From Pedobacter sp. Leaf41 (GTDB lineage: Bacteria; Bacteroidota; Bacteroidia; Sphingobacteriales; Sphingobacteriaceae): 64,000 nucleotides of DNA. This document shows, piece by piece, positions 53,231-62,918 of the stretch. The position numbers and the translations under genes are program-made. The stretch is from positions 596,830-660,829 of the forward strand of contig NZ_LMLE01000001.1 of the NCBI RefSeq assembly GCF_001422545.1. The letters are read 5' to 3'. The notes under the pieces are model-generated. The model was not told the origin of the DNA, ran no database searches, and was given only the letters and a program-made list of their open reading frames with translations. Position 1 is the stretch's first letter. Each line of letters starts with the position of its first letter.

Positions 53231-53353
53231 TTAAAAGAAATAATAAAGGATCACCACAATAATTAATGAAATGATAATACTGATCCAAAGCACTTTATTG
53301 TTGCCACTCTGGTTACTTCTATACCGGTAATTGCGTTTATATTTATCTAACAT
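53231..53353 (-). CDS. Small single-pass membrane protein, 40 residues
   Basis: A short open frame encodes 40 residues: a basic, polar N-terminus (MLDKYKRNYRYRSNQSGNN) and a hydrophobic helix (VLWISIIISLIIVVILYYFF). Such a layout is unlikely by chance, and the frame fills the gap between the DUF5606 terminator and rlmH. It lies directly downstream of rlmH on the same strand. Its function is unknown. Confidence 0.5.
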   Translation of the reverse strand: MLDKYKRNYRYRSNQSGNNKVLWISIIISLIIVVILYYFF

Positions 53354-53421
53354 ATCGTTTTATTTTATGATGTTTTTGGAATCCCAATTCCATATTTTAT
53401 CTCTCGATTCTCTTTTGCAAG

Positions 53422-53895
53422 TTAGGCGTGATGATAGGGTTCACCTTTCAAAATGCTAAATCCCCGATACAACTGCTCTACAAAAAACAAGCGGATCATT
53501 TGATGTGAAAAAGTCATATCAGATAAAGAAATAAGTCCATTTGCCCGCTTGTAAATGGTTTCGTCAAATCCGTACGGGCCTCCAATAATAAAAATTAAAT
53601 GTTGAACACTGCCAATCATTTGCTTATTCAGGTAATTGGAAAACTCGATTGAAGAATATTTTTTACCTTTCTCATCCAATAAAATAACAACCTCGCCATT
53701 ATTAATTTGTTTGTGCAGCAATTCAGCCTCTTTTGCTTTCTGCTGCGCCTCGCTTAAATTCTTAACATTTTTCACATCAGGCAAAGGCAAAAATGTAAAG
53801 TTTATATAGTGCTTTAATCTATTGATGTATTTTTCAATCCCCTCAATTAAATACTTATCCTCCGTTTTGCCAATGGCGATTAAAGTAATCTTCAT
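53422..53895 (-). CDS. rlmH: 23S rRNA (pseudouridine1915-N3)-methyltransferase RlmH
   Basis: This 157-residue SPOUT methyltransferase has the normal RlmH length. It begins MKITLIAIGKTEDKYL, and the SAM-binding knot region shows FIIGGPYGFDE with SLSDMTFSHQMIRLFFVEQLYRGFSILKGEPYHH, the family's near-invariant end. It methylates pseudouridine 1915 of 23S rRNA at the decoding-centre bridge. The small membrane protein gene is next on the same strand, and the MutS-like gene is divergent, with promoter elements facing both ways in the short gap. Confidence 0.96.
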   Translation of the reverse strand: MKITLIAIGKTEDKYLIEGIEKYINRLKHYINFTFLPLPDVKNVKNLSEAQQKAKEAELLHKQINNGEVVILLDEKGKKYSSIEFSNYLNKQMIGSVQHLIFIIGGPYGFDETIYKRANGLISLSDMTFSHQMIRLFFVEQLYRGFSILKGEPYHHA

Positions 53896-53907
53896 TTAAT
53901 ATTTTGC

Positions 53908-53915
53908 TATCTTTA
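53908..53915 (+). promoter_or_regulatory. Possible -7 element of the MutS-like gene
   Basis: TATCTTTA matches TAnnTTTG at seven of eight positions, 24 bases before the ATG at 53939. Confidence 0.3.
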
Positions 53916-53930
53916 GAATTTTCTGCCATT

Positions 53931-53960
53931 CAAAGATAATGTTAAAAACACAAGCACAAA
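53931..53960 (-). promoter_or_regulatory. Bacteroidota promoter of rlmH (-33 and -7)
   Basis: On the minus strand, TTTG (53957-53960), an 18-base spacer and TATCTTTG (53931-53938) give an almost consensus promoter. It would start transcription about 30 bases before the rlmH ATG. Confidence 0.55.
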
Positions 53961-55753
53961 TTATATCTGGCTATAGCCAAAAAATTAATGAAGTTACAAC
54001 TAAGATTGAGACAACAAAAAAGCTTATCGATCAGCTTTCGCTGGTACGAATAGGTCTATTTTTAGCTGAAATATTGTTCTTTGTTTTACTGTTAAATTCT
54101 GCCGATGATAACAGCAGAACATTGATCCAATTTGCGTTGCTGCTTCCGGTGATAGGGTTTGTATTTGTGGTAAGGAAACAGGCAAGATTAGACCGTGAAA
54201 TTGACTATCAAAAGCAATTGTTGTGGGTTTATCAAAACGAATGGAACCAACTGAATGGCAAACCAAATGGTTATGAGGATGGGAAGGTATTTGAATCTGA
54301 ATCTCATCCATTTTCATCAGACTTAGACATTTTTGGCCGTGCCTCGCTATTTTCTTTGGTAAACAGATGTTATACAAAAACTGGCAAAGATTTGTTAGCA
54401 GAGCGTTTATCTCATAAATCAACCAAAGCTGAAATTTTGGCCCGACAAGAAGCCATTAAAGAAGTACAAGAAAAAATTGAAGAAACATTTGATTTCAGAG
54501 CCAACTTACACGGTCATAATATTGAAAAAATTGAACAGATTAAAACGCAATTGGCAGGAGATTTGGGACTGCAGCTCGCCTTTGTACGTAAAAAATTGCT
54601 GCGAGTTTATGTTGCCGTTGCCCCCTATATTACCTTTGGCTTAGTTTTATCCTCCATTTTTATTGGTGGTTTATCTGGAAATATTTTAGGGCTTTTTGTT
54701 TTTATTCACTTAGGCATAAATATCTTTTTAAATTCGAAAATTAATCTGGTTTTTTACAGTTTTGGTGGCGGTTCAGGATTATTAAACAGTTACGCCGAGG
54801 CCATAAAGTGGACCGAAAATCAGCCATGGAAAAGCAGCTATATTCTGCAGTTATTTACCTCAAAGATCCCGATAAGTAAAGAAATAAAGACATTATCAAA
54901 AGTAATTCAGAAGTTTGATGCAAGGCTAAATCTAATTGTTGGAGGCTTTTTGAATGGGTTATTTCTTTGGGATTTGCAATGTTGTATCAGTCTGGATAAA
55001 TGGTACCAAAGCTCTTCAAAAGATGTTATTTCGGCACTCAACCATTTGGGTGATTTCGAAGAAATTATCTCGTTGGCCACTTTAGCATATAACCAGCCAG
55101 CCTGGGTTTTTCCTTCAATCGATGAAGGTTTTCAATTGAGCGGAACTGAAATTGGACACCCGCTAATTGCTGTTGAGCGAAGGGTTAATAATGATTTCTA
55201 CCTTGAAGCAAAGCCGACGGTCGACATCGTAACCGGATCAAACATGGCAGGAAAAAGTACTTTTCTTAGAACGCTCGGCATCAATATGGTTTTAGCTTAT
55301 GCAGGTGGTCCGGTTTGTGCCCGGTCATTACAACTATCTGTTTTTTCCATTAACACCTATATGAGGATTAAGGATTCCCTAAATGAAAGTACTTCCACTT
55401 TCAAAGCTGAGCTAAATCGTTTAAAAATGATTTTAAAGAATATCGAACAAGACAAAAATACCTTTGTACTCATCGATGAAATGTTGCGGGGAACCAATAG
55501 CAAGGACAAGTATTTAGGGTCGAAGGTTTTTGTGGAGAAGCTTATTGCAGAAAAAACGCCAGGCTTATTTGCCACACACGATTTGCAGTTGGCCGATTTG
55601 AAAGAGGATCATCCTACTGCTTTGAGAAACTTCCATTTTGATATTCAAATCATAAACGGAGAAATGGAGTTCGATTATAAACTGAAACAGGGACCTTGTT
55701 CTACCTTTAATGCCGCAATTTTATTGAAACAAATAGGCTTAAGCTTAGATTAA
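53939..55753 (+). CDS. Membrane-anchored MutS-like ATPase
   Basis: This 604-residue protein has a MutS-type ATPase domain: Walker A GSNMAGKST (about 433-441), Walker B FVLIDEMLRGTN near 505, and the His in LFATHDLQLADL. The mismatch-binding N-terminal domain of MutS is absent. Instead, the N-terminal half carries hydrophobic helices (about 38-52, 62-75 and a pair at 225-265), so the protein is probably anchored in the membrane. This layout defines a Bacteroidota group of unknown function, distinct from MutS and MutS2. A role in DNA or RNA handling at the membrane is possible; mismatch repair is unlikely. Confidence 0.82.
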   Translation: MLKTQAQIISGYSQKINEVTTKIETTKKLIDQLSLVRIGLFLAEILFFVLLLNSADDNSRTLIQFALLLPVIGFVFVVRKQARLDREIDYQKQLLWVYQNEWNQLNGKPNGYEDGKVFESESHPFSSDLDIFGRASLFSLVNRCYTKTGKDLLAERLSHKSTKAEILARQEAIKEVQEKIEETFDFRANLHGHNIEKIEQIKTQLAGDLGLQLAFVRKKLLRVYVAVAPYITFGLVLSSIFIGGLSGNILGLFVFIHLGINIFLNSKINLVFYSFGGGSGLLNSYAEAIKWTENQPWKSSYILQLFTSKIPISKEIKTLSKVIQKFDARLNLIVGGFLNGLFLWDLQCCISLDKWYQSSSKDVISALNHLGDFEEIISLATLAYNQPAWVFPSIDEGFQLSGTEIGHPLIAVERRVNNDFYLEAKPTVDIVTGSNMAGKSTFLRTLGINMVLAYAGGPVCARSLQLSVFSINTYMRIKDSLNESTSTFKAELNRLKMILKNIEQDKNTFVLIDEMLRGTNSKDKYLGSKVFVEKLIAEKTPGLFATHDLQLADLKEDHPTALRNFHFDIQIINGEMEFDYKLKQGPCSTFNAAILLKQIGLSLD

Positions 55754-55754
55754 T

Positions 55755-58298
55755 TTATCGCAATAGCGTAACCGATCCTGTATATTTAACGGTTGAATTG
55801 TTTAAATGAGTTCCGAGAATCACATAATAATAAACACCTGTTGGTAGTTCGGTATTTTTAAAGGTTCCTTTCCAATTGTCGAAGATATTATCGGTAAAAA
55901 ATACCTGATTGCCATATCGGTTATAAATTTGAATTCTATACCTTTTTAGATTAGTAATACCTACTACAAACTCATCATTTACACCATCACCGTTTGGCGA
56001 AAATGCATTTGGTGTAAATATCGACGCTTCTTTCCTTACAATCAAATCGCCTTGAGTGATCGAATTCCAACAACCATTATTTGAAAATGCCGTCAAAGTA
56101 ATCCTAAAAGTTCCATCCGTTTGGAAGGTATGTGTAGGGCTTTTTTCAGAGGAAAAAGTTCCATCACCAAAGCGCCACTCAAAATAATCTCCAAATTGAG
56201 AGGTATTTGTAAAAACGATTGGTGCAGGCACAGAAAACTTGACATTAAAAGAAGGCTCGGTATAGAAACCCGCTATTGGAATTCTGGCAATCGGAGGAAT
56301 AATTATACTTGTAGGATCAGAGCTGCAAGTTCCTGAAGTGAGTACAATTTTGTATTCTCCGGCTTTGTTGAAATTATTTACCGGTATTTCCACGCTACTG
56401 TTGGTTGCCGTAAAATTGTCTGGTCCTGTCCACAGGTAACTCATGTTTTCCTGTTGGGGAACTGAAAGTCTTATTAAATCGTTTATGCAGAAAGCAGGTT
56501 TGTTGATCGAAATTTTTGGAATTTCAGGCTTCAACTCTACCAGGATTTCTTGGGTAGCGATAGCTACGCAGCCGTTGTCAGTTTCAATGGTTAACGTAAT
56601 CGTTTTCAGTCCTGGCGTATCAAAAGTGATTACTTTACCGTTGTTTTCAGCATCGGTATTTGTTCGCACTGATAAACCGAAATCCCATTTAATCTTGGTA
56701 TAATTTTTAGATGCATTAACAAACGAAAAACGCTGATTCGCTTCACATTTGTTATTTACTACAATAGAGAAGGCCGCCTCTGGTTTCAAATCAACGGAAA
56801 GAATTTCCAGTGAATTTTCTTCGCTAGTGCAGTCTCCAACCTGTACGAATAATTTATAAATTCCTATGTGTTCAGGCCCAACGTTCGTTATCGCCGGGTT
56901 TCGTTCAGTAGAAGTGAAGCCATTTGGTCCGCTCCAGTGATAAGTGGCAAGGCTCAGAAGCGGTGTTGAAAGTTGAAGAACATCACCTTGGCATAAGGTC
57001 ATATCAGATGCAGTGATAGTGGGTTTGTCTGGCGTTTTGGCAACAATGAAATTTTTGGTGGTTATCACACTACACCCATTGCTTCCTTTGGCTTCGAGCA
57101 CAACAACTTTTTCTCCTGGCGTGTTGTAGGTGATGGTGTATGGGCCAATGCCATCCGCTGTTGATAGACTTGCGCCTTCACCAAATGACCATTTTAATTC
57201 TGCATAATTAGTGGCAATACTTTCAAATACATAAGCCTGGCTATCTGTACATGGATTTAACTTCTCTACAGCTATTTCAGCACTTGGTCCTGCTAAATCT
57301 GCATCGCCCCCAAATTCTAAGGTGAAGCCATTGTTTCCGCTAGAAAAATTATCAATCAAAATAGCATAGGTATGCCCTTCAACCAAATCCACATATTTAA
57401 CAAAACCATTTTGTCCAGCCGGACAACCAGAAGCTTCTGTTAAGTCGGTTTCCGTCATACTTAGCCCAGTTTTATAGTATGTAGGCGTACATTGAACCCC
57501 GCTGCCGGCAGCGCAACGAATGGCATTTGATGCATTTACCATGCTACAATCTCCATTTAGCCCTAGATCGTAAAATATCCAATCAATATCATTGGTAGTT
57601 ACAGTTGGCGTAATTACAAAAGTAAAAGATCCCGCTTTGGAAGCCTTAAACATATACCAGGCCGAATTCGATTCTGTTCCTAAGCATGTACCTGCAGATT
57701 CATTTCTATTCGAACCTGTGCCTGTAACATTTAATTGTGTAAAGGTTTCTTTTGAACACAAAATTGAAACTGTACCGCAATCTTGCCCCGGTTTTAAGGG
57801 AGGAAAATAATTATCTAAGCACAGTTTGAAACTTCCCACCTGATCATTTTCTGCACTAACACGTACATAATAAATTTGTCCGAGCTCCAGTGCTCCCTTA
57901 TAATAGGTAGTAACATTGGCAGAAGTAGTAGAAGTACCAATCATCTCACTAATTCTTGTTGTAGAAGGATCAAAAGCATACAACGCAATTAAGGGACTTA
58001 TCAAAGTATTGGTACTGCTCGAATTAACCAGGCCACTTACTGAAATATTGACATCGTATTTTGTAGCGGTAAACTTAAACCAAACATCTTTTCCGGTTGC
58101 TACCCAACTTGTAGGTTTATTATAGATAGTCGATGCGGTGGCTTCAATGTTACTATATGCCGCATCAACGCTACAGAATCCGGTAGTGTTCGGGATGTTT
58201 ATCGCATTTGTTAGTTCATCATTTATTGGCGGAGAAAAATTTGCCCAAAGTTTTGAGCAAAATATTAAAAATAAAAAGAGAATTAATGAAAAGCGCAT
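55755..58298 (-). CDS. Large exported protein with PKD repeats and gliding/T9SS C-terminal domain (CHU_C)
   Basis: This 847-residue secreted protein has a signal peptide (MRFSLILFLFLIFCSKLWA). The N-terminal half (about 25-335) resembles carbohydrate-binding or protease-associated modules, with many Cys. At least three PKD-like domains follow, with phrases such as YAELKWSFGEGA, YTKIKWDFG and YFEWRFGDG, alternating with Ig-like segments. The last 90 residues form a CHU_C domain (TPNAFSPNGDGVNDEF and NRYGNQVFFTDN), which sends proteins through the type IX secretion system to the cell surface. It is likely an adhesin. It is convergent with the MutS-like gene, with one base between the stops. Confidence 0.87.
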   Translation of the reverse strand: MRFSLILFLFLIFCSKLWANFSPPINDELTNAINIPNTTGFCSVDAAYSNIEATASTIYNKPTSWVATGKDVWFKFTATKYDVNISVSGLVNSSSTNTLISPLIALYAFDPSTTRISEMIGTSTTSANVTTYYKGALELGQIYYVRVSAENDQVGSFKLCLDNYFPPLKPGQDCGTVSILCSKETFTQLNVTGTGSNRNESAGTCLGTESNSAWYMFKASKAGSFTFVITPTVTTNDIDWIFYDLGLNGDCSMVNASNAIRCAAGSGVQCTPTYYKTGLSMTETDLTEASGCPAGQNGFVKYVDLVEGHTYAILIDNFSSGNNGFTLEFGGDADLAGPSAEIAVEKLNPCTDSQAYVFESIATNYAELKWSFGEGASLSTADGIGPYTITYNTPGEKVVVLEAKGSNGCSVITTKNFIVAKTPDKPTITASDMTLCQGDVLQLSTPLLSLATYHWSGPNGFTSTERNPAITNVGPEHIGIYKLFVQVGDCTSEENSLEILSVDLKPEAAFSIVVNNKCEANQRFSFVNASKNYTKIKWDFGLSVRTNTDAENNGKVITFDTPGLKTITLTIETDNGCVAIATQEILVELKPEIPKISINKPAFCINDLIRLSVPQQENMSYLWTGPDNFTATNSSVEIPVNNFNKAGEYKIVLTSGTCSSDPTSIIIPPIARIPIAGFYTEPSFNVKFSVPAPIVFTNTSQFGDYFEWRFGDGTFSSEKSPTHTFQTDGTFRITLTAFSNNGCWNSITQGDLIVRKEASIFTPNAFSPNGDGVNDEFVVGITNLKRYRIQIYNRYGNQVFFTDNIFDNWKGTFKNTELPTGVYYYVILGTHLNNSTVKYTGSVTLLR

Positions 58299-58395
58299 CA
58301 GTAAAACTATTAAAAAATGTTTTCTTTTTGTGCTGTAATGTAAGTTAATGTTTTGTTAATATTAAAGTTGCAACTTGAGGCGGTAAGATAAGACT

Positions 58396-59733
58396 ATGAT
58401 TAAAGCAAGTGATTTTGGATCAGACTTTCTATGGGGAGTAGCTACAGCCGCACCACAAATTGAAGGTGCTTCCAGTTCTTATGGTAAGGGGCCGTCCATT
58501 TGGGATAACTTTTCCAATCGAAATGGAAAAATTAAAAGTGGACATAAAATGAATGTTGCCTGCGATTTTTATCATCGTTATCAGGAAGACATTGCTTTAG
58601 TGAAGTTGTTGGGGTTTAAGATATTCAGGTTTTCCATTGCATGGTCGAGGATTTTACCTGCTGGCAGAGGAGAGGTTAACCAAGAGGGATTACGCTTTTA
58701 CCATCAGGCAATAGATGAATGTTTAACCCATGGAATTACGCCTTATATCACGCTTTATCACTGGGATTTGCCTCAGGCATTGGAAGATGAAGGTGGATGG
58801 ACCAGTTTCAGTATCAATGCAGCCTTCAATGCATTTGTAAGTATTTGTGCGCTCGAATATGGCGACAAAGTCAAAAACTGGATTGTGTTGAATGAACCTT
58901 TTGGTTACACTTCACTGGGATACATGCTAGGCATCCATGCGCCAGGAAAAACTGGATTGAGCAATTTTTTTCCAGCCGTTTTACATACTGCTCTAGCACA
59001 GGCAGATGGTGGGAAAATTCTGAGGGCAGAGGTCAGGAATGCCAATATCGGGACTACGTATTCTTGTTCTGAAATTATTCCGCACACGCAAAGCGATAAC
59101 GATTTATTGGCTGCTAAGCGTGTAGATTGTTTGATGAATAGACTTTTTGTAGAGCCGGCACAAGGTTTGGGCTTTCCAACTGGAGATTGGGAAGTTTTGG
59201 AGAAATTTCAAATGGAATATGGAAGCTGGCGTTTGCAAGACAGGATGAAATTTGACTTTGATTTTATTGGTTTGCAGAACTATTTTCCACTAACAATTAA
59301 ATACAATGCATTTATTCCGGTAATTCAAGCCTGGGAGGTAAAAGCCAAAAGCCGTAAAAAACCTCACACCGCAATGGGCTGGGAAATTAATGCCAACAGT
59401 TTTTACAATATTATAATGCAGTTCGCTGCTTATCCAAACATTAAGAATTTGATGATTACCGAAAATGGAGCCGCCTACCATGATAAGGTAGACAATGGCA
59501 ATATTGTAGATGCGGAGCGGATTGAATATTTTAAGATTTATCTGGAGGCTTTACTTAAGGCAAAAAGAGATGGAATTAACATCACGGGTTATATGGCCTG
59601 GACGTTGATGGACAATTTTGAATGGGCTGAAGGCTTCAACGCCAGGTTTGGACTTGTTCACACTGATTTTAAAACATTGAAACGCACCATCAAATATTCG
59701 GGTTATTGGTGGCAGGAATTTTTGAAAAACTAA
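58396..59733 (+). CDS. GH1 family beta-glucosidase
   Basis: This 445-residue glycoside hydrolase of family 1 has the acid/base Glu167 in VLNEPFG and the nucleophile Glu356 in MITENGAAY. The N-terminal block FLWGVATAAPQIEG is the family signature, and YMAWTLMDNFEWAEGFNARFG closes the barrel. The length is normal and no signal peptide is seen, so it is cytosolic. It should hydrolyse beta-glucosides or related disaccharides such as cellobiose. There is no sugar transporter gene beside it. Confidence 0.95.
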   Translation: MIKASDFGSDFLWGVATAAPQIEGASSSYGKGPSIWDNFSNRNGKIKSGHKMNVACDFYHRYQEDIALVKLLGFKIFRFSIAWSRILPAGRGEVNQEGLRFYHQAIDECLTHGITPYITLYHWDLPQALEDEGGWTSFSINAAFNAFVSICALEYGDKVKNWIVLNEPFGYTSLGYMLGIHAPGKTGLSNFFPAVLHTALAQADGGKILRAEVRNANIGTTYSCSEIIPHTQSDNDLLAAKRVDCLMNRLFVEPAQGLGFPTGDWEVLEKFQMEYGSWRLQDRMKFDFDFIGLQNYFPLTIKYNAFIPVIQAWEVKAKSRKKPHTAMGWEINANSFYNIIMQFAAYPNIKNLMITENGAAYHDKVDNGNIVDAERIEYFKIYLEALLKAKRDGINITGYMAWTLMDNFEWAEGFNARFGLVHTDFKTLKRTIKYSGYWWQEFLKN

Positions 59734-59745
59734 GGCTGTTTTCCC

Positions 59746-59823
59746 GCAGATCTTCGCAGATAAGAAACGCAGATTCAAAAGATCGGAGAGAACTGCGTCT
59801 TATCTTTTTTAAATCTGCGGGGA
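59746..59823. repeat. Nested palindromic repeat with CCCGCAGAT arms
   Basis: Outer arms CCCGCAGAT (near 59746) and ATCTGCGGG (near 59815) and inner arms GATAAGAAACGCAG and CTGCGTCTTATC (imperfect) form a nested hairpin directly after the GH1 stop. It may act as its terminator or mRNA stabiliser. Confidence 0.6.
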
Positions 59824-59842
59824 ATATGATTAACTTGAACAC

Positions 59843-60256
59843 ATGAACGACAAGACCATAGTTTATAGCACTTACTACGATCCAATGGAAGCCAACATTA
59901 TCAGGGCTAGATTAGAAGATTCTGGTTTTGCGTGTTTCCTTGCCGATGAAAATGTGGCCACGATAAACCCGCTCTACAACCAGGCCATAGGAGGTATTAA
60001 GCTTATCGTTTTTGAAAGGGACGTTGAAGCGATTAATAAGCTGTTGTTAGAAGATCACCAACTTGAAGATCTTGATAACCAAGTTGCAGAAAAACCCATG
60101 GCTGAAGAGCCAGTCATTTGTCCAAAATGCGGATCTAAAAATCTTCACCGATCAGAAAAAAGGTATAATAAATTTAACCTATTCGGAATATTTAATTATC
60201 GGTTACCGAAAATAGAAGTGATCCGATGCCTTGATTGCGGTCATGAATTTGAGTAG
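59843..60256 (+). CDS. DUF2007 protein with C-terminal zinc ribbon
   Basis: This 137-residue protein has a DUF2007 (putative signal-transducing) domain over about 1-75, with the phrases VYSTYYDPMEANIIRARLEDSG and GGIKLIVFERDV. A C-terminal zinc-ribbon-like pair follows: CPKCGS (about 93-98) and CLDCGHEFE (about 129-137). DUF2007 proteins are small soluble proteins, some linked to membrane or stress signalling, without a firm function. The zinc ribbon is a common extra in this phylum. It stands alone, with repeats on both sides. Confidence 0.82.
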   Translation: MNDKTIVYSTYYDPMEANIIRARLEDSGFACFLADENVATINPLYNQAIGGIKLIVFERDVEAINKLLLEDHQLEDLDNQVAEKPMAEEPVICPKCGSKNLHRSEKRYNKFNLFGIFNYRLPKIEVIRCLDCGHEFE

Positions 60257-60283
60257 GTCTTCTCGCAGCCGTCTAAGTAAGTA

Positions 60284-60360
60284 AATCCGATATCCGCGAA
60301 AAGCTCCCGATTTTCTTCGGGGCTTGTAGCGTTAGCGGGACCGAAGCTAACCTAAGATTT
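60284..60360. repeat. Imperfect palindrome with AAGTAAATC...GATTTACT arms
   Basis: GTAAATC and GATTTAC enclose a hairpin-rich centre with CCCGA...CGGG and GCTAACC-like parts. The GC-richer centre stands out from the neighbourhood. It lies between the convergent DUF2007 and aconitase genes. Confidence 0.5.
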
Positions 60361-60379
60361 ACTGCAATTGCTTTTCAAA

Positions 60380-60437
60380 GATAAAGGAGCAAAGATCTAT
60401 AGTTACAGAACCTATATTTATTCTTTGCTCCTTTATC
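60380..60437 (-). terminator. Long hairpin after the aconitase gene (terminator-like)
   Basis: Perfect 16-bp arms, GATAAAGGAGCAAAGA (60380-60395) and TCTTTGCTCCTTTATC (60422-60437), with a 26-nt loop, lie 11 bases past the minus-strand aconitase stop. There is only a short T run, so the role as terminator is likely but not certain. Confidence 0.55.
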
Positions 60438-60447
60438 ATTGTTCTTT

Positions 60448-62727
60448 TTAAAGTCCAGCTTTCGCTGCGGCTTCAGCTCTAATGATATTTAACGCACCAC
60501 CCGCTTTAAACCAGTCGATTTGCTGTGCATTATAACTGTGGTTAACTGGGAAAGATTCCTCAGTTCCATCTGCATGGTGTAAAACCAAAGTGAGCGGCTT
60601 ATCTGGAGCAAACTCTGTTAACCCTAAAATATCGATAGTATCGCCTTCTAAAATTTTGTCGTAATCGTCTTTATCAGCAAAAGTTAAACCTAACATTCCC
60701 TGCTTTTTCAGATTGGTTTCGTGGATACGGGCAAAAGATTTTACCAAAACTGCACGAACTCCAAGATGACGGGGTTCCATAGCAGCATGCTCACGTGAAG
60801 AGCCTTCGCCATAATTTTCATCACCAATAACGATAGATCCGAAACCTGCCGCTTTGTAATCGCGTTGTGTTGCCGGAACAGGACCATATTCTCCTGTCAA
60901 TTCATTTTTAACACTGTCCGTTTTATCGTTGAAGTAATTCACCGCACCGATTAACATGTTGTTAGAAATGTTATCTAAGTGACCGCGGAATTTTAACCAG
61001 GGACCAGCCATGGAAATATGATCTGTTGTACATTTTCCTTTAGCCTTGATTAAAAGTTTTAAGCCTTTTAAATCTGTGCCTTCCCAAGGTGTAAATGGAT
61101 CAAGCAATTGCAAGCGGTGAGAGGTTGGAGAAACTAAAACTTCTACCTTTGAACCATCTTCTGCTGGCGCCTGATAACCTGCATCTTCAACCGCAAAACC
61201 TTTAGTAGGTAATTCAAAGCCGGTAGGAGGGTCTAATTTAACTTGTTCACCTTTATCATTTGTCAGCGTATCTGTTAATGGGTTAAAACCTAAATCACCT
61301 GCAATTGCAATGGCAGCAACCATTTCTGGCGATGCAACAAAGGCATAAGTGTTGGGGTTACCATCGGCACGTTTTGCAAAATTTCTGTTAAACGAGTGAA
61401 CGATCGTGTTTTTCTCTGCCTTTTCTGCACCAGTTCTATCCCACATTCCAATACAAGGGCCACAGGCATTCGTAAAAATTGTGGCGTCTAAATCCTCGAA
61501 GGTTTTTAAATAACCGTCCCGATCGGCCGTGTAACGTACCTGCTCAGAACCAGGATTGATGCCAAAATCAGCTTTCGTTACCAAACCTTTTGAAATAGCC
61601 TGGTTAGCGATGGATGCAGCTCTTGACAAATCTTCGTAGGAAGAATTGGTACAAGAACCAATTAAGCCCCATTCCACTTTCAAAGGCCATCCGTTTTTCT
61701 CAGCCTCTACTTTCATCTGCGAAACCGGAGTAGCCAAATCTGGCGTAAACGGACCGTTTAAGTAGGGTTCTAATGTATCTAAATCAATTTCGATAACCTG
61801 ATCGAAATAGTTTTCAGGGTCAGCATATACTTCAGCATCACCTGTTAAATATTCTTTTATTTTATTGGCTTCGTCAGCTACTTCATTACGATCAGTTGAG
61901 CGTAAGTAACGTTCCATGCTTTCATCGTAACCGAAAGTAGAGGTGGTTGCACCGATTTCAGCACCCATATTGCAAATGGTACCTTTACCTGTACAGCTTA
62001 AGTTGATTGCACCATCGCCGAAATATTCTACAATTGCACCGGTACCGCCTTTAACAGTTAGGATACCTGCAACTTTTAAAATCACATCTTTTGCTGCGGT
62101 CCAGCCGTTTAATTTACCGGTTAACTTAACACCGATTAATTTAGGAAATTTAAGTTCCCAAGGTAAACCCGCCATCACATCGCAAGCATCGGCACCGCCA
62201 ACACCAATAGCAACCATGCCCAAACCACCAGCATTAACGGTGTGTGAGTCGGTTCCAATCATCATTCCGCCAGGGAAAGCATAATTTTCTAAAACTACCT
62301 GGTGAATAATACCTGCACCTGGTTTCCAGAAACCGATACCATATTTATTGGATACAGAAGATAAGAAATCAAAAACTTCAGCACTTTCTGTTCTAGCATG
62401 AGGAAGATCTATCGCTGCACCTTCTTTAGCAGTAATTAAGTGATCGCAATGAACCGTTGAAGGAACAGCAACTTGTGGACGACCGGCTTGCATAAATTGC
62501 AGAAGTGCCATTTGTGCGGTAGCATCTTGCATTGCAACGCGGTCTGGAGCGAAATCTACATAATCAGTTCCACGAGAAAATGATTTTTTAGGATCGCCAT
62601 CCCAAAGGTGGGCGTATAATATTTTTTCTGATAATGTTAAAGGTCTGCCTACAATTTTACGGGCCGCATCTACACGCGGGCCGAAATTTGCGTAAACCTT
62701 CTTAATCATGTCTATGTCGAAAGCCAT
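60448..62727 (-). CDS. Aconitate hydratase, mitochondrial-type
   Basis: This 759-residue aconitase contains the 4Fe-4S ligands in [13 protein letters not shown] and ACGPCIGMW and the catalytic Ser/Arg block [17 protein letters not shown]. The order and wording match the mitochondrial (ACO2-like) type rather than bacterial AcnA or AcnB. It interconverts citrate and isocitrate in the TCA cycle. An AcnB-type aconitase, with a different domain order, is encoded directly upstream on the same strand. Each seems to have its own terminator, so the two may be expressed separately. Confidence 0.95.
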   Translation of the reverse strand: MAFDIDMIKKVYANFGPRVDAARKIVGRPLTLSEKILYAHLWDGDPKKSFSRGTDYVDFAPDRVAMQDATAQMALLQFMQAGRPQVAVPSTVHCDHLITAKEGAAIDLPHARTESAEVFDFLSSVSNKYGIGFWKPGAGIIHQVVLENYAFPGGMMIGTDSHTVNAGGLGMVAIGVGGADACDVMAGLPWELKFPKLIGVKLTGKLNGWTAAKDVILKVAGILTVKGGTGAIVEYFGDGAINLSCTGKGTICNMGAEIGATTSTFGYDESMERYLRSTDRNEVADEANKIKEYLTGDAEVYADPENYFDQVIEIDLDTLEPYLNGPFTPDLATPVSQMKVEAEKNGWPLKVEWGLIGSCTNSSYEDLSRAASIANQAISKGLVTKADFGINPGSEQVRYTADRDGYLKTFEDLDATIFTNACGPCIGMWDRTGAEKAEKNTIVHSFNRNFAKRADGNPNTYAFVASPEMVAAIAIAGDLGFNPLTDTLTNDKGEQVKLDPPTGFELPTKGFAVEDAGYQAPAEDGSKVEVLVSPTSHRLQLLDPFTPWEGTDLKGLKLLIKAKGKCTTDHISMAGPWLKFRGHLDNISNNMLIGAVNYFNDKTDSVKNELTGEYGPVPATQRDYKAAGFGSIVIGDENYGEGSSREHAAMEPRHLGVRAVLVKSFARIHETNLKKQGMLGLTFADKDDYDKILEGDTIDILGLTEFAPDKPLTLVLHHADGTEESFPVNHSYNAQQIDWFKAGGALNIIRAEAAAKAGL

Positions 62728-62855
62728 ACTTTATTTTTTTAAAATTATTGTCAATTCCAATACAAACTAAATTAAACATTTTTTGACAGACTTATTTTTA
62801 TGATTTGTCAAAAAGTATAATTTAAAAACATTCTATGCTGTTTTTGCATAATTAA

Positions 62856-62885
62856 AGAGGCTATCCGATAAGTCAGACAGCCTCT
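62856..62885 (-). terminator. Rho-independent-like terminator of the AcnB gene
   Basis: AGAGGCTATC (62856-62865) and GACAGCCTCT (62876-62885) pair fully, with one G-U pair, only when read as minus-strand RNA. A short T-rich stretch follows. It is 34 bases past the AcnB stop. Confidence 0.65.
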
Positions 62886-62918
62886 AATTTAATAACAATA
62901 AATGCAGATTTTTGTTTC

